Below are positions 1 to 10,774 of a DNA stretch of 64,000 nt, in pieces; position 1 is the first letter of the stretch; every line of letters begins with the position of its first letter. Both the position numbers and the translations under genes were made by a program. Under the pieces are notes generated by a model. The model was not told the DNA's origin and did no database searches. It saw nothing but the letters and a program-made list of their open reading frames with translations. Origin of the DNA: Megaustenia siamemsis (Eukaryota > Mollusca > Gastropoda > Stylommatophora > Ariophantidae). The stretch covers positions 19,744,406-19,808,405 of the forward strand of contig JAVIAB010000049.1 of the NCBI GenBank assembly GCA_032433765.1. Reading direction: 5' to 3'.

Positions 1-70
1 TTTTAAATTTCTATCATTAATAGATATAGATTAAAATGTAGGAGTTAAGAGAGCTGAGAGAGTTTATATT
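1..70 (+). repeat. Direct repeat shared with 1685-1755
   Basis: This segment (trinucleotide-poor, ending in a run of 'gagagagttta' then 'tatttctagc') recurs with a few substitutions at about 1685-1755. Both contain 'agattaaaatgta' followed by 'gttaagagag'. The two copies lie about 1.7 kb apart and enclose GA-rich DNA. It could be a diverged interspersed repeat or an old tandem duplication. No coding capacity was seen. Confidence 0.6.
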
Positions 71-430
71 TCTAGCATCAAAAGTTTATCTTTTGAAAAT
101 CCTACAATGACTAGAGAAACAATTTAAAATACTAGCATGAAGATCAAAGCAGTTTAAAACTTTATGACAAATGCAAGATAAGTGCTTCAGGCACTGCAAT
201 CCAGAAAGTTGCTACATCTGCAAACTTTATTGACTGAACTCTACAAACACAACAGGATTGCCGTGCAGTGGATCTCATCTCACTATAGATTACCAGGAAC
301 CTAGAGAGCAGATCAGCTTTCAAAAGAAGGTGCAACAGGCACACAACCATATGCGCCGGTTACATACCATCATAAGATACTGATAATCAAATCAATCAGA
401 AGTTAACATTATACGCATTAGAATTGACTC

Positions 431-567
431 CACAGTCACGTGTCTACAAAATTCAAGTTCGGTACCTCAACTGCATGCACATATGGACAGACGCCGCAGA
501 CTGCGGAACGCATATTTCAAGAATGCACTGAATATAGTAGACTGATGAAAGTCCATTTATACCATTA
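431..567 (+). pseudogene. Degenerate C-terminal fragment of a LINE polyprotein (post-RNase H cysteine/histidine tail)
   Basis: Reading from 431 gives a stretch beginning HSHVSTKFKFGTSTACTYG and continuing QTPQTAERIFQECTEYSRLM. This matches the pattern seen downstream of RNase H in many non-LTR elements (a tyrosine/lysine-phenylalanine lead, C-x-C/Y-G, QTAEH-like, then Q-x-C). Here the histidine of 'AEH' is replaced by arginine and the second cysteine by tyrosine, so any metal-binding fold is lost. There is no start codon or upstream RT in the window, so the element continues off the left edge or is 5' truncated. Weaker similarity may run on to about 820, where 'atcgtgtgaac' resembles a LINE tail. 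Family assignment is by motif only. Confidence 0.5.
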
Positions 568-639
568 ATATAATACTACAGACAGGACTATATGCACCAC
601 TGCAAGAATGGCAAAAGACATAAACATTTATACAGGAAA

Positions 640-1408
640 CGACATTGCAGTTATAGGCAATACTTCAGGCGAACGAGAGATAGATATATAGAAGGTTTTC
701 GAAAACATTAAGAGACAAGTCTCAGAATATCTTGAGGCCTGCAGTGGATATATTGAACACATGCTGTAAACACAATTCCATCGTGTGAACAACTTCTTTA
801 TCTAATAAACGCCAGCCAACAGCAGTAGTGTGTATTTAAATAAAACAAATTCTGTTACTTAAGGAAGATAACTTTTGATTTTAAAATAAATAATAAATAG
901 TTGATATATGCAACTATAAATTAAGTAACGATACATTTCTTTTAGTTTAATGCAATAATAATTGTCATTTCTTATAGATTTTATCAGAACATGAAGAGTT
1001 TATTTGAAACTTATTTTATAGAAAGTTATATGCATATGATTATTACTTTATATAATTTACAACATATCTATATGAAAATGTGTTACCACTAGTCTAACAG
1101 GAGCTGCTTCCCTTTTAATAAAGCAAGATAACTTTTATTTTCTTAAGCAGATTTTATATTAACATTTTCATCAACAGTTCAACGATAGCACACTTTTTTT
1201 GCATTTAAGTTAGAACGAATCATGCCTGTAAATATTATGCATCATTAAAATATATATTCTTTAAAGAATTATTATTTTTCTAAGCTGATAATCAACTGTT
1301 TAAAGTTTCTTAGCATTTTTATAGATCTCAGGAGCAAACGGATTTAATTTACAAAAAATAGCTGATGCCGTCTCATAATTTCACTGTAGAGTCTATAAGA
1401 GATAATGT

Positions 1409-1409
<1 letters not shown>
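640..1409. other. AT-rich non-coding stretch, nothing recognised
   Basis: No open frame with a recognisable motif, tRNA fold or tandem array was found. The base composition is strongly AT-biased with scattered homopolymer runs. It separates the LINE tail at 431-567 from the GA microsatellites. Confidence 0.6.
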
Positions 1410-1447
<38 letters not shown>

Positions 1448-1690
1448 ACCAATAACACAAGGAAAATACTATGCAGTTGAAATTTCTAAATTCTAGTAGA
1501 AAAAGGGAGAGGAATTGAAGATAGACAATTGCACATAATTCAAGTCACTGGGAGAGGGAGAGTGGCAGTTAAGATCCTAACATTAAGAAATAGAGAGAGA
1601 GAGAGAGAAAGAGCGAAAAAGAGAGATGCAGTTATCTGTATTACACATTAAGAATATATAGAAGAAAGAGAATGAGAGAGGGGTAGTTAA
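1410..1690. repeat. GA microsatellites
   Basis: A pure (GA)n run occupies about 1410-1445. Shorter interrupted GA/GAAA runs follow at about 1592-1630 and 1665-1682. This is simple-sequence DNA and no function is implied. Confidence 0.9.
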
Positions 1691-1870
1691 AATTTCTAGC
1701 AATAATAGACAGAGATTAAAATGTATGTGTTAAGAGAGTTGAGAGAGTTTATATTTCAATTTATTAAAAAATATTAACACACACTACACCATTCTAATAA
1801 AAGCATTAACAAACTCAAACCTTTCATGACAACACTCCTTCATATAGGCCAACTGTGTAATGTAGAAGAG

Positions 1871-2052
1871 AGAAACATCCACCAGTACACACACTTTAAA
1901 CGAGACACTATAAAGTACACTCATGACAAAGACAGTCAGTCTTCCATTCTATCTCTCGACAGAAACATCCACCAGCACACACAAACTTTATACGAGACAT
2001 TATAAAGTAGACTCATGACAAAGACAGCCAGTCTTCCATTCTATCTGTCGAC
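1871..2052 (+). repeat. 90-92-bp direct duplication
   Basis: Positions 1871-1960 and 1961-2052 are two adjacent copies, each starting 'agaaacatccaccag' and ending in 'cttccattctatct' plus 'cgac', with a few substitutions and a 2-bp length difference. They lead directly into the LINE reverse-transcriptase fragment, so the duplicated unit may be LINE sequence upstream of the RT palm. Confidence 0.85.
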
Positions 2053-2458
2053 CAAGAAAAAGTCTTCCAGAGAAGCTTATTCCTACCCCCACAAAACACT
2101 ACTGAAGAGCAACATAGGAGGACGCTTCATACAATGGATACACATCTTTTATTCTAGACCTCAAAGTAAAGTTCTAGTGAACCATTCGTTCATAGAGATA
2201 TTCAGGCTAACCAGATATGTTCGACAAGGGTGTTCCCTCTCTCTTCTACTTTACGAGCTGACCATAGAACCGTTCCTTGAGAGTATCAGACGAGACAGTT
2301 CCATAAAGGGCACATTCATGTCAGGGAAAGGAGAGCAGAAATTGTTAGCGTATGCTGACGTCACTGTCTTCTTTCCATCAAACACTAGATCAATAGGCAG
2401 CATCCTCAATACATTCACAGAATTTGGACAATTTAAAAAAAGTATAAGAAAAAAGTGA
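2015..2458 (+). pseudogene. LINE reverse transcriptase fragment (palm)
   Basis: The 147-residue frame holds the middle of a non-LTR reverse transcriptase. It has FIQWIHIFYSRPQSKVLVN (the conserved 'WI-x-x-LY' thumb-side segment), RYVRQGCSLSLLLYELTIEP (motif B, normally RQGCPLSPLLF), and LLAYADVTVFFPS (motif C). The motif C catalytic pair YADD is YADV, so the second aspartate is lost. The pattern is that of L1/Tx1-type elements. The frame stops in a lysine-rich stretch at 2458, immediately before a repeat shared with 8461-8550. Only the palm remains; endonuclease and C-terminus are absent. It is not a working gene. Confidence 0.8.
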
Positions 2459-2545
2459 TATGGTAACAGCTTTACGTGGTAATTAACAAAACAAAAGTCG
2501 ACGTTTCGGTCAAGTAGGTCTTCAGTTGAAACAACAAACAGCAAC
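2459..2545 (-). repeat. Interspersed repeat with hammerhead-like core, minus strand
   Basis: On the minus strand this reads 'caactgaagacctacttgac' then 'cgaaacgtcgac', followed by a T/G-rich spacer and 'cacgtaaagctgttaccata'. The same arrangement occurs on the plus strand at 8471-8547, where the last part became a 43-bp tandem array. The order CTGA(A)GA, short hairpin, GAAAC resembles the core of hammerhead ribozymes found in terminal repeats of Penelope-like elements. The canonical CTGATGA is degenerate here, so activity is unlikely. Confidence 0.45.
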
Positions 2546-2589
2546 ACAAATATATATTTATATATAAGGATATACACACACATCTGACT

Positions 2590-2819
2590 TGGTTATTGAG
2601 CGGTCGCTGGTGGGGAAGAAGATGATGTCGTCGGCGTTTGCTTGAGCTTTTGTTGTCCTCCTGATATAAATTTACAGCTGATGGAGTTGTCTTTTCTTCT
2701 CGATTAACGGCTCTAAGACTATGAGGTAGAGGAGCGGAGTCAAGGGCATCCTTGTATGACGGACCTGGTTAGTCTGAAGGAATCCGTGAGTGTTCGATTT
2801 ACAAGGACAAGGCACTTAG
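2590..2819 (-). pseudogene. LINE reverse transcriptase, motif B-C part, split by hAT insertion
   Basis: Minus-strand translation gives CLVLVNRTLTDSFRLTRSV, then IQGCPLTPLLYLIVLEPLIE (motif B), and after a stop ADDIIFFPTSDRSI (motif C). It continues the minus-strand RT found at 5734-6470; the two parts are separated by the hAT element at 2828-5725. Frameshifts and stops make it non-coding. It is similar in type to the plus-strand RT at 2015-2458 but lies in opposite orientation, so two LINE copies point at each other here. Confidence 0.7.
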
Positions 2820-3028
2820 GTCTAGAGCAGTGGTGGCCAACTTGAGGTTGCCCGAGGGCCGGATTAAAGCCAAGGCCAAGACCCGCGGGCCACACTTAAG
2901 AATATCGTCAAAAATGACAGTAGGGACCTATGCGATATAGTAATATATAAATAATGCTTGCACTTTGACTACATATTTGATTTGTAACAAATCCATTAAT
3001 TATTCATTTTAAAATTACCTTTAATGTC

Positions 3029-4828
3029 TCAGTGCGACGATTGTGACTTGTCACAGCTTTCCACCAGAGATTTGAAGTCCACTTCCATTTTTGACGTGGC
3101 GATTCGGAGAGTATGGGACAATGTCGAATCGGTCATTTTGTTCCTGGTCTTAGATTTAATTAACTTCATGGAAGAGAATGTTGTCTCGCAGAGATATGTG
3201 CTGCCGAATATAGAGCACATCTTTAGTGCCCATTTTCTCAGACACGGGTAACGTTCATTTGGTAGCAATTTCCAGAAGTCAGCTCCTAATGCCTTTACAG
3301 TACTGAGGAAGGGGTCACACTGAAGGTCACACAACTCTAGTTGAAGATCTGATGGCTGGCACTCCACTGTGCACTTAATTGGGTTATTAAAAAGTTCCGT
3401 TTGCGGACGAAACATTTCAAAACCTTGAAATCGTCGATCAAATTCACAAATCAAATGTTCAATGTCAGCTGCGTACTTACTGAAGTTTGCACTTTCTATC
3501 TCTGACAACAACTGCTTACAACTTGAAAAATGGAACAGATCATTTTTTTGCAAAGAAAGTCTAAATAGATTCAGCTTCTTTTTAAAACCATCAACATATC
3601 CCATCAATTGAAAAATGGTTTGCTTTTCCCCTTGTAGCTGCAAATTCAATATGTTCAAATGTTGTGTGATGTCTGTGAGATATGCCAGATTATGAAGGAA
3701 ATTAATGTCTTTGAGTGCATGTTGAAGATCAATGAAGCATGGTAAGTTCTCTCGCAGGAAGTCATAAATGTCATTCTTCAGTTCAAAAAATATTATTAAA
3801 CATTTCCCTCGACTAAGCCATCTTACTTCTGTATAAAGCAGGAGATCACCGTAGCTAGAATCTACTTCCTCTAAAAATGATAAAAACTTCCTGTGATTTA
3901 AAGACTGGTGTCCTCCTCTTATCAAATTTGTTATTTTCACAACAGTAGCCATGGTGTCTTTAGATTTATGGACTTTGCACAAAGGGCCTCTTGATGAATT
4001 ATGCAATGCAATGTAGGTACGTTAATTTTGTTTTGCTTTAGAAGTCCAACAAAACCAGTATTTGAACCAATAAAAGCTTTGCAACCATCAGTACACACTG
4101 CAGACAACTTTCCAAAACCACCTACTTCATCTACGGCACTATGAACTGCAGAAAATATGTCTGTCCCTCTACAAGTGTCATGCAAAGAGCAAACTTTCAA
4201 CAATTCTTCAATAACAGTGAAATCCTCCTGGATAACTTTAACAAAAATAAGAAGCTGGCAAGTGTCAGTGATGTCAGTACTTTCATCAATCGCGAGCGAA
4301 AAATATGAGCAGTTTTCAATACAAGATTTTAAACTTTGAGACAGTTGCAGACTGATGTCTTCTGTTCTTCTGGCTACAGTTTGTTTTGAAAGAGGCACAG
4401 ATTCAAATTCTTTGGCTATTTTTTCTTGACCGAATGCCTTTGCCATTTGAATCGCACATTTCTTCACAAAATTTCCGTCAGTAAAGGGTTTTTTTAGATT
4501 TTGCAAGCTCATAGGTAACTGTATATGATGCAATGATCGATGACTCTTTAATTTTATTGCCCTTTGTATACATACTTTGCTGTTGATTCAACTTTGTCTT
4601 CAGCTGTTCAACCAAAAGCTTCCTAGCTTCAATGCTATGTTTCTCATACATGTTTTGATGATGTGTGGCATAGTGCCGTTTTAAATTATATTCCTTCAAA
4701 ACGGCTAACACTTGAACGCAAATTAAGCACTGAGGTTTACTATCCTTATTGAAGATGAACAAATAATCTAATTCCCATTCAGGTTTAAATATGCGATTTT
4801 CACAATCAACTTTTCTACGTTTTAACAT
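3029..4828 (-). pseudogene. hAT transposase with BED-like zinc finger, broken by two frameshifts
   Basis: Three overlapping minus-strand frames make one transposase. The first (4828-4478, 116 residues) has a BED-type finger C34-x2-C37 with H52 and H56/H57. The second (4533-3937) has the first catalytic aspartate in SLAIDESTD (D83), the second in CTDGC (D149), and the LHCIIHQ segment. The third (4006-3029, 325 residues) has the conserved RW in EVRWLSRG, then the C-terminal dimerisation region with FWKLLPNERYPCL and the catalytic glutamate in ETTFSSM (E274). The DDE residues are therefore all present. Frame changes lie near 4490-4510, beside a T7 run, and near 3950-3970. The type resembles the GTF2IRD2/ZBED/FAM200-related hAT lineage. 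It would cut and paste the element if intact. Confidence 0.9.
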
Positions 4829-5250
4829 GATTTAATACAAAATCTCACATCAAAGTTAAAAGTCACAGAATGTTGGTCCACTATCGAAAATAAGTCCAGA
4901 TTTGACAGTTATACACAGACTTGTGTTTGACAATGAAATCAAAAGATTGTGACCAAATAAACACGCTGCAGCCATTTTATGGACAAGACAAGACGATGGG
5001 ATCAAAGGGAATGAAGGCGAACAGTGAAACATTTTGAATGTAACTTCAAAGACAGAATTAGAGCTACGAAGTCCCCTCACACCTGTCCCTCCCAACCTCA
5101 TTAACCCCTTACCGCGAAATGAAAGAGCCACCACAAGTCCAGACGACAAATGTTGAGCCAAAGATCTGACGCTATCACCGCACTGACAATAAAGCAACTT
5201 TGCGGTACCAACTCGAAGCAAAGACTTTGAATATTGTCGGCACCATTAGT

Positions 5251-5525
<275 letters not shown>

Positions 5526-5733
5526 GAAATTATGTTGCCAATCTAGCTGTTGCGAGAAATTGACAGAGATTTTCAAATTGTGTATTCTTGAACGATAGAA
5601 GAGTTAACTCCGACACGGATTAAAACCAGGAGAAATCCGCTATTAGGGGTAAAAAATGAAGTAAGTCCGTGGAGCTTCGCGGGCCAAGAAAACTAGGCTG
5701 GCGGGCCGCCATTTGGCCACCCCTGGTCTGGAG

Positions 5734-6470
5734 TACAGGATGTTGATGCATCGTCGAAAGTTGTCTCCCATATTGCAGTTGCGCAGCGTTGTCTGTAAGT
5801 AGGAGTGTACGATGCCCTGTCAAAAGCCTTTTCTTGGTCCAAGGACAGAATCGATGAAGGTATGTTTCTTGTATGTGTGTAGGTGATGATGTATCGTATG
5901 AAGTGGTTGTTTTTATTTTAAACTTGGATGCTGCATTGCTGGTCTTCGGGGACGAAAAAGAACATGAACGGCTTTAGCTTATTTGTCAGGGACTTTGTCA
6001 GTATTTTATAGTCTACGTGAGCAGCGATATCGGTCTGTAGTTTGTTACTTGTGTCTTCTCTATATTGTTCTTCAGGAGATGTATGACACGCTGATCCTCG
6101 GAGGTAGCTGTCCTTTGTGGAAGGAATCCTTAAAAACCTTCAGCAGGAGTGTTCCTATGAAGGGGAGAAAATGTTTATAGAACTCCGCAGTGAGTCTGTC
6201 TGTTCCAGACGTTTTATCCTTAAGCGAGATTTTGAGAATTATCTTTCTTTCATATTTCTTAATATTTTCATTTTTTCTTCTCTCGTATACATAAGTAAGT
6301 GTGAACACTACATTTGTTTTAAAAATTCGAAGCTTTGTTTTTGTGCTGAGTAATTTTGATTTCCATTTTTCGAAAGTCATTGCTGCCTTTACTCTGTCGA
6401 TTCTAAAGTATGTATTTGTGTCTACTTCTTGATCTATGCAGGTTCTGATTTATATCTAGTGATTTATGTC
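5734..6470 (-). pseudogene. LINE reverse transcriptase, fingers and motif A, interrupted by hAT
   Basis: Reading down from about 6380 on the minus strand: DKTSGTDRLTAEFYKHFLP (fingers, usually 'PGPDGL-x-x-EFYK'), then LLKVFKDSFHKGQLP. After frame changes come TQVTNYRPISLLT, VDYKIL-like sequence, and near 5830 a DQEKAFDRAS segment (motif A). At 5733 it is cut by the hAT element and resumes at 2819. The pattern is L1/Tx1-like. Several stops and frameshifts are present. It is antisense to the LINE fragment at 2015-2458. Confidence 0.75.
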
Positions 6471-6539
6471 ATCAAATGCTTTTTCTTTCAGGTTAATTTT
6501 TTTCTAAATTTATTTAATTTTTGTGGTTGATTCCAAGTC

Positions 6540-7210
6540 ATATTATGTTAGTCTTTAGTACGAACTGGCGTCACCGAAGTCAGGGCATTCCCATATATGC
6601 TCCGCCGACCGTTCCAGCAACCATAGAAATGTTCATCCACTGATGGTTCATGTCCTGTATTGATTGACCTTGTTGAGTTCCTTCATGCTTTCGTCCTTCA
6701 TGACACCGTGTTCCACCATTCTTTTGATCCATGGGTTATCCTTAGCTTTCTTGTAGCCATCCTGTGACAGGTGTTCTTTTAAAGCCATCATTATGTGGAT
6801 ACATGTCAATTTTGTAATATTTCTTGCGTAATTGCAGACCCCGCCAACTTCTCGGTTATTTCATTGCCACGAACATCTGAGTGTCCAGTGCAGTATATCC
6901 AAGCTTGGTTGCTAACAGGAGACATGTGGAGTAGGTACACCCACTGCCTGTGGAGTGTGTTCTTTTCAGTCCGACGAAACATCCTTAGTCAGTCAAATCA
7001 ATCGCGAAGACCACATATGTTGTTGGTCTCTTAACCAGCTAAGTGATAGCTCCCGTCAAGCCACAATCTCCATAAATTTGCTGGAGGTCTTGTGGGCTTT
7101 TGCATCTTTATCATTTTCCATTAGATTACACAACAAAATACCAACCACTCCGAACATCTCTTGTGACCAAGCCATCAGTGTAGATGATCAGGTCTCGAAC
7201 TTGTGAGTGA
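6540..7210 (-). pseudogene. Decayed LINE RNase H domain and tail
   Basis: On the minus strand near 7190 the sequence encodes LIIYTDGLVTRDVRSGW, the first strand of a retroelement RNase H with its catalytic aspartate. Near 6900 it encodes AWIYCTGHSDVRGNEITEKL, the His/Asp-bearing segment usually read as 'YVPGHAGVRGNERADKL'. Stops intervene, so it is non-coding. The order of domains is that of the I-like LINE at 12,040-16,053, but this copy is far more diverged. It probably belongs to a different or older I-clade family. Confidence 0.65.
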
Positions 7211-7380
7211 AGCAGCAGTAAATATTCTGCTACCAATTGATGATTTGACATTTGTTTTTTCTTACACTGTTTTCACATAACTACTGATAAGAATTGTTGC
7301 GTCTACAAAGTCAAGATCCTCTATATGAGACTTAAGTAACTATTCAATGTCTTTGGAACCTGTAAAGCATCACTGCTGTA

Positions 7381-7550
7381 TGAAGTCGATGGCAGTTCCA
7401 TAAAACAAGGGAGATAAAGTACACTCTTGCTTCAACCCTTTCATCAATCTGAAACCATTCACTAAGTCCTGCCTCTGAGTGAACTGTACAAGAGAAAGTA
7501 TCAAACAGATCTTTCCGGATGTTTGATATGGATTGTGTTTTAACTAACAT
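7381..7550 (-). pseudogene. LINE reverse transcriptase motif B fragment
   Basis: The minus-strand frame has FSCTVHSEAGLSEWFQI. After a one-base shift it has KQECTLSPLFYGTAIDFIQQ, which is the 'SGVKQGC-x-LSPLLF' block (motif B) of RTE-type reverse transcriptases. It is only about 170 bp and abuts a 50-bp minisatellite. It may be the remains of a separate 5'- and 3'-truncated LINE. Confidence 0.6.
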
Positions 7551-7559
7551 GAATTCCCC

Positions 7560-7995
7560 TTTGTCAAAGTTTTAATTGCAAGCACTGTATTAACGGTCTT
7601 ATTTACAACGATTAAAGTTTAGTTTGAGGTAATGTATTAACGCTGTTAAATTTTCAAAGATTGAAAAGTTTAGTTTGAAGTACTGTCTTAATGGTCATAA
7701 ATTTTCAAAAATTGAAAGTTTAGTTTCAAGTACTGTATTAATGGTTCTTATATTTCCAAAGATTAAAGTTTAGTTTCAAGTACTGCATTAATGGTCTTTA
7801 CATTTCCAAAGATTAAAGTTTAGTTTGATGTACTCTAAGACTGTTTTACATTTCCAAAGGTTAAATTTTAAGTTACAAATACTGTATTAAATATATTAAG
7901 TTTTCCTCCATTAAAATTTAGCTTTTCAAACTCTGTAATAAATGTCTTACATTTGACATAGCACGAGTTTAGTTGCAAGTACTCTATTAATTCAA
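7560..7995 (+). repeat. Diverged minisatellite with 50-bp period
   Basis: The string 'tactgtattaatggt' and its variants recur at 7681, 7731 and 7781, and 'agtttagttt' precedes each. This fixes a 50-bp period in the centre. About eight units are present, with increasing divergence and length change toward both ends. Confidence 0.8.
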
Positions 7996-8460
7996 CTATG
8001 TCAAGCATAGTCCCATATTTAAGGTAGGCATATTGGAGAGAAAGATCACAACATGTGAAATGTCACAACCATTACTGGTTACTGTAAAATACAGAATAAG
8101 AAATGGTGAAATTCAGGTGAACTGTTGAAATCACAACTAGCACTAAATGCATAGAGACACAAACAAATTTTGGATTATATGCATTAAATTACTGAACCAG
8201 CAACTTGCTGTGTACCTGCAAGAGTTGATAGACTGGTTTCAAGGCTCAAGGAAGACCAAAAGTCATACAGATAGACAATGTCACAGAAAACCTAGCAGCA
8301 GTAAAGGTTAATAACTGTCAAATACAATACACTTAGACTCAGGACAAGAATACTGCAGCTCCTCACAATTCTTGGTGGTGCATGTGCATAAGTCAGTAAG
8401 TAATCTTTTATTTTAATAAAATGTATTTTAGTGTAAGGTTATGCCAGCCTTTACTAAAAG
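7996..8460. other. Unassigned spacer
   Basis: No coding motif or RNA fold was recognised. The last 60 bp may be the beginning of the interspersed repeat that contains the hammerhead-like core at 8471. Confidence 0.5.
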
Positions 8461-8504
8461 CTTTATTGTTCCAACTGAAGGCCTTCTTGGCTGAAATGTT
8501 CTAC
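8461..8504 (+). repeat. Hammerhead-like core next to the 43-bp array
   Basis: This reads 'ccaactgaaggccttcttgg' then 'ctgaaatgttctac'. It aligns with the minus strand of 2459-2545. It carries a GGCC/GGCT-type short hairpin between CTGA and GAAAT. The core residues are not fully canonical. It directly precedes the first 43-bp unit. Confidence 0.45.
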
Positions 8505-9150
8505 TTTTGGTTTGTTTCTCACCTACGTAAAGCTGTTACCATACCACTTTTGTTTTGTTTCTCACCTATGTAAAGCTATTACCATACCACTTTTGGTTTG
8601 TTTCTCACCTACGTAAAGCTGTTACCATACCACTTTTGGTTTGTTTCTCACGTACGTAAAGCTATTACCATACCACTTTTGGTTTGTTTCTCGCCTACGT
8701 AAAGCTATTACCATACCACTTTTGGTTTGTTTCTCGCCTATGTAAAGCTATTACCATACCACTTTTGGTTTGTTTCTCACCTACGTAAAGCTATTACCAT
8801 ACCACTTTTGGTTTGTTTCTCACCTATGTAAAGCTATTACCATACCACTTTTGTTTTGTTTCTCACCTACGTAAAGCTATTACCATACCACATTTGGTTT
8901 GTTTCTCACCTACGTAAAGCTATTACCATACCACTTTTGGTTTGTTTCTCACCTACGTAAAGCTATTACCATACCACTTTTGGTTTGTTTCTCAACTACG
9001 TAAAGCTATTACCATACCATTTTTGTTTTGTTTCTCACCTACGTAAAGCTATTACCATACCACTTTTGTTTTTATTTCTCACCTACGTAAAGCTATTACC
9101 ATACCACTTTTGTTTTGTTTCTCACCTACGTAAAGCTATTACCATACAAT
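8505..9150 (+). repeat. 43-bp minisatellite, 15 copies
   Basis: Units start 'ttttggtttgtttctcacct', continue 'acgtaaagctattaccatac' and end 'cac'. The 646-bp array holds 15 units that are nearly identical; variants are mostly C/T at 'cctacg/cctatg' and G/T in 'ttttg(g/t)tt'. A single diverged unit lies on the minus strand at about 2459-2500. The array therefore arose by local expansion of one segment of an interspersed repeat. High unit identity indicates recent expansion or conversion. Confidence 0.95.
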
Positions 9151-10770
9151 TTTTTCCTTTTTAAAATTTGCATTATTATAATCAGCTTTACAGCAGCTTC
9201 AAATTTCTATGCATCTTGATGCCTTTACCAGTAACTAGTCTTATCTGGACAAATGGTTAGGGAAGACAATCCAGTACTGAAAAATGAGGCACTGAAGTGT
9301 TGGGCCAAAAGTGGAAATATCAGAATTTTACTCCAAACCAGAAAACAACACAACCGCACTCACTTAACTTTCTTTTAGGGGTGGATGTAGAAGAGGCATA
9401 CTCTTTTAGTCATCACATGATTACACGCATTACCAACATTGAGGAGTGGAGTAAAGGGGCATCACTCTCTTGGTCACATTGTATATTTCCTTCTTTATGC
9501 CATTACTTCCCTCACTACAGGTCACATATCTAGTTTATTCAGCTGAGATGACTGATGACCCAATCTCAAACCCTGGGCTCTTTGTGTAAAAAGAGCCAAT
9601 TTCACCTTTTAACAGGTAGACCTACTTTGCACCTGATATATATATGCTTTTGTGTAATAAAGAAATAAACTAACAATAGTTAACACAAATTAATAAAACA
9701 GATTCTTTATTTCTTAGAGCATTAGTAACAATACAGAACATCACATCTAACAAGAGTGCTAACTGGTTGTCAGATGTCAGTAACAAATAATTGCTTTTAT
9801 TAAACTATATATTTGAACTTTATAAAAATACAGTTTTTGTTTACTTTCAAAATTAAATATGTCAAAGTTTTGATAACCTTTTACAAAATTCCTTGCAAAA
9901 AATTGCATAGGATGACAAATAAATAAAATCATATATAATGTGACATCATAATAGCATGAAGGAAGCTATTCAACAATAAAGTTCATGAACAAGAATTGTG
10001 GGCCTCATTGATTGCCATGTCAAGGCATGAACAATTAATTGAACAAAATCAAATATACAGCACAGCTTCACTGTGTATTAAAGTACTTTATATTTTAAAT
10101 TGCACAGCTGCTAGTTGCTATATCAAAGTCGTATTTTGGTTCTAATCTTTGAAATTTAACAGCATTTATGTATGAAGATGTCCTGATATTAGTACATTCT
10201 CCTTATTCATGTAAAAGATATTTTATGTGAGTGATTTCAATTTGTGAGACCACATACAAAATGTAAAATGTTTAGCTAATGTCAATATTTGTGTATGAAT
10301 GATATTTTAGGAGTTGATGCTTGTAACAAAAAGATCAAAGAATGGTAAATCAGAGAGTTTTGGGGTATGCAATGTTCAATTTGTAATGACAAAAGTATTG
10401 ATATTTTAAGATATGACTACTTCATCATTTTGAATGTTTAACAGAAGAAATGTATTGTAACTTCTAGCAAAGACACAAATGAACAAATTAACTAAAGTGT
10501 CAGTGATAAACAACTGTCTATGATGTTGAATATTCTTTCATGAAAAATTCTAGTTGTTTTTTTATAAGTTTGTGAATGGTAAAGTTGTAGGATGACATTA
10601 ATGGCTGTTACAAATTTATTCAATAATTTAACAAATTGTCTTTTCTAAAAACAAAGATATATTTTGTACAAGTGGGTAAAAATGTAATTTACAAATAAAT
10701 AGAATAAAACAATCCTTAAAAGTGTAACCACTTGTAAAACTGTATGTCAGCAAATTTTGGAAAGGTTTTG
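9151..10770. other. AT-rich DNA without recognised features
   Basis: I found no transposon motif, splice-supported exon or tandem array. A 78-residue open frame at 9297-9533 has no recognisable motif and normal stop density around it. It is not called as a gene. Confidence 0.6.
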
Positions 10771-10774
10771 GTGA

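Noticed and set aside
4856..5221. 121-codon minus-strand frame upstream of the hAT transposase
   Set aside because: It lies in the element leader, has no recognisable domain, and ends at the TG tract. Chance frame in relatively GC-rich sequence.
9297..9533. 78-codon frame as a small gene
   Set aside because: No motif, no start context or splice evidence, and AT-rich random-like sequence around it.
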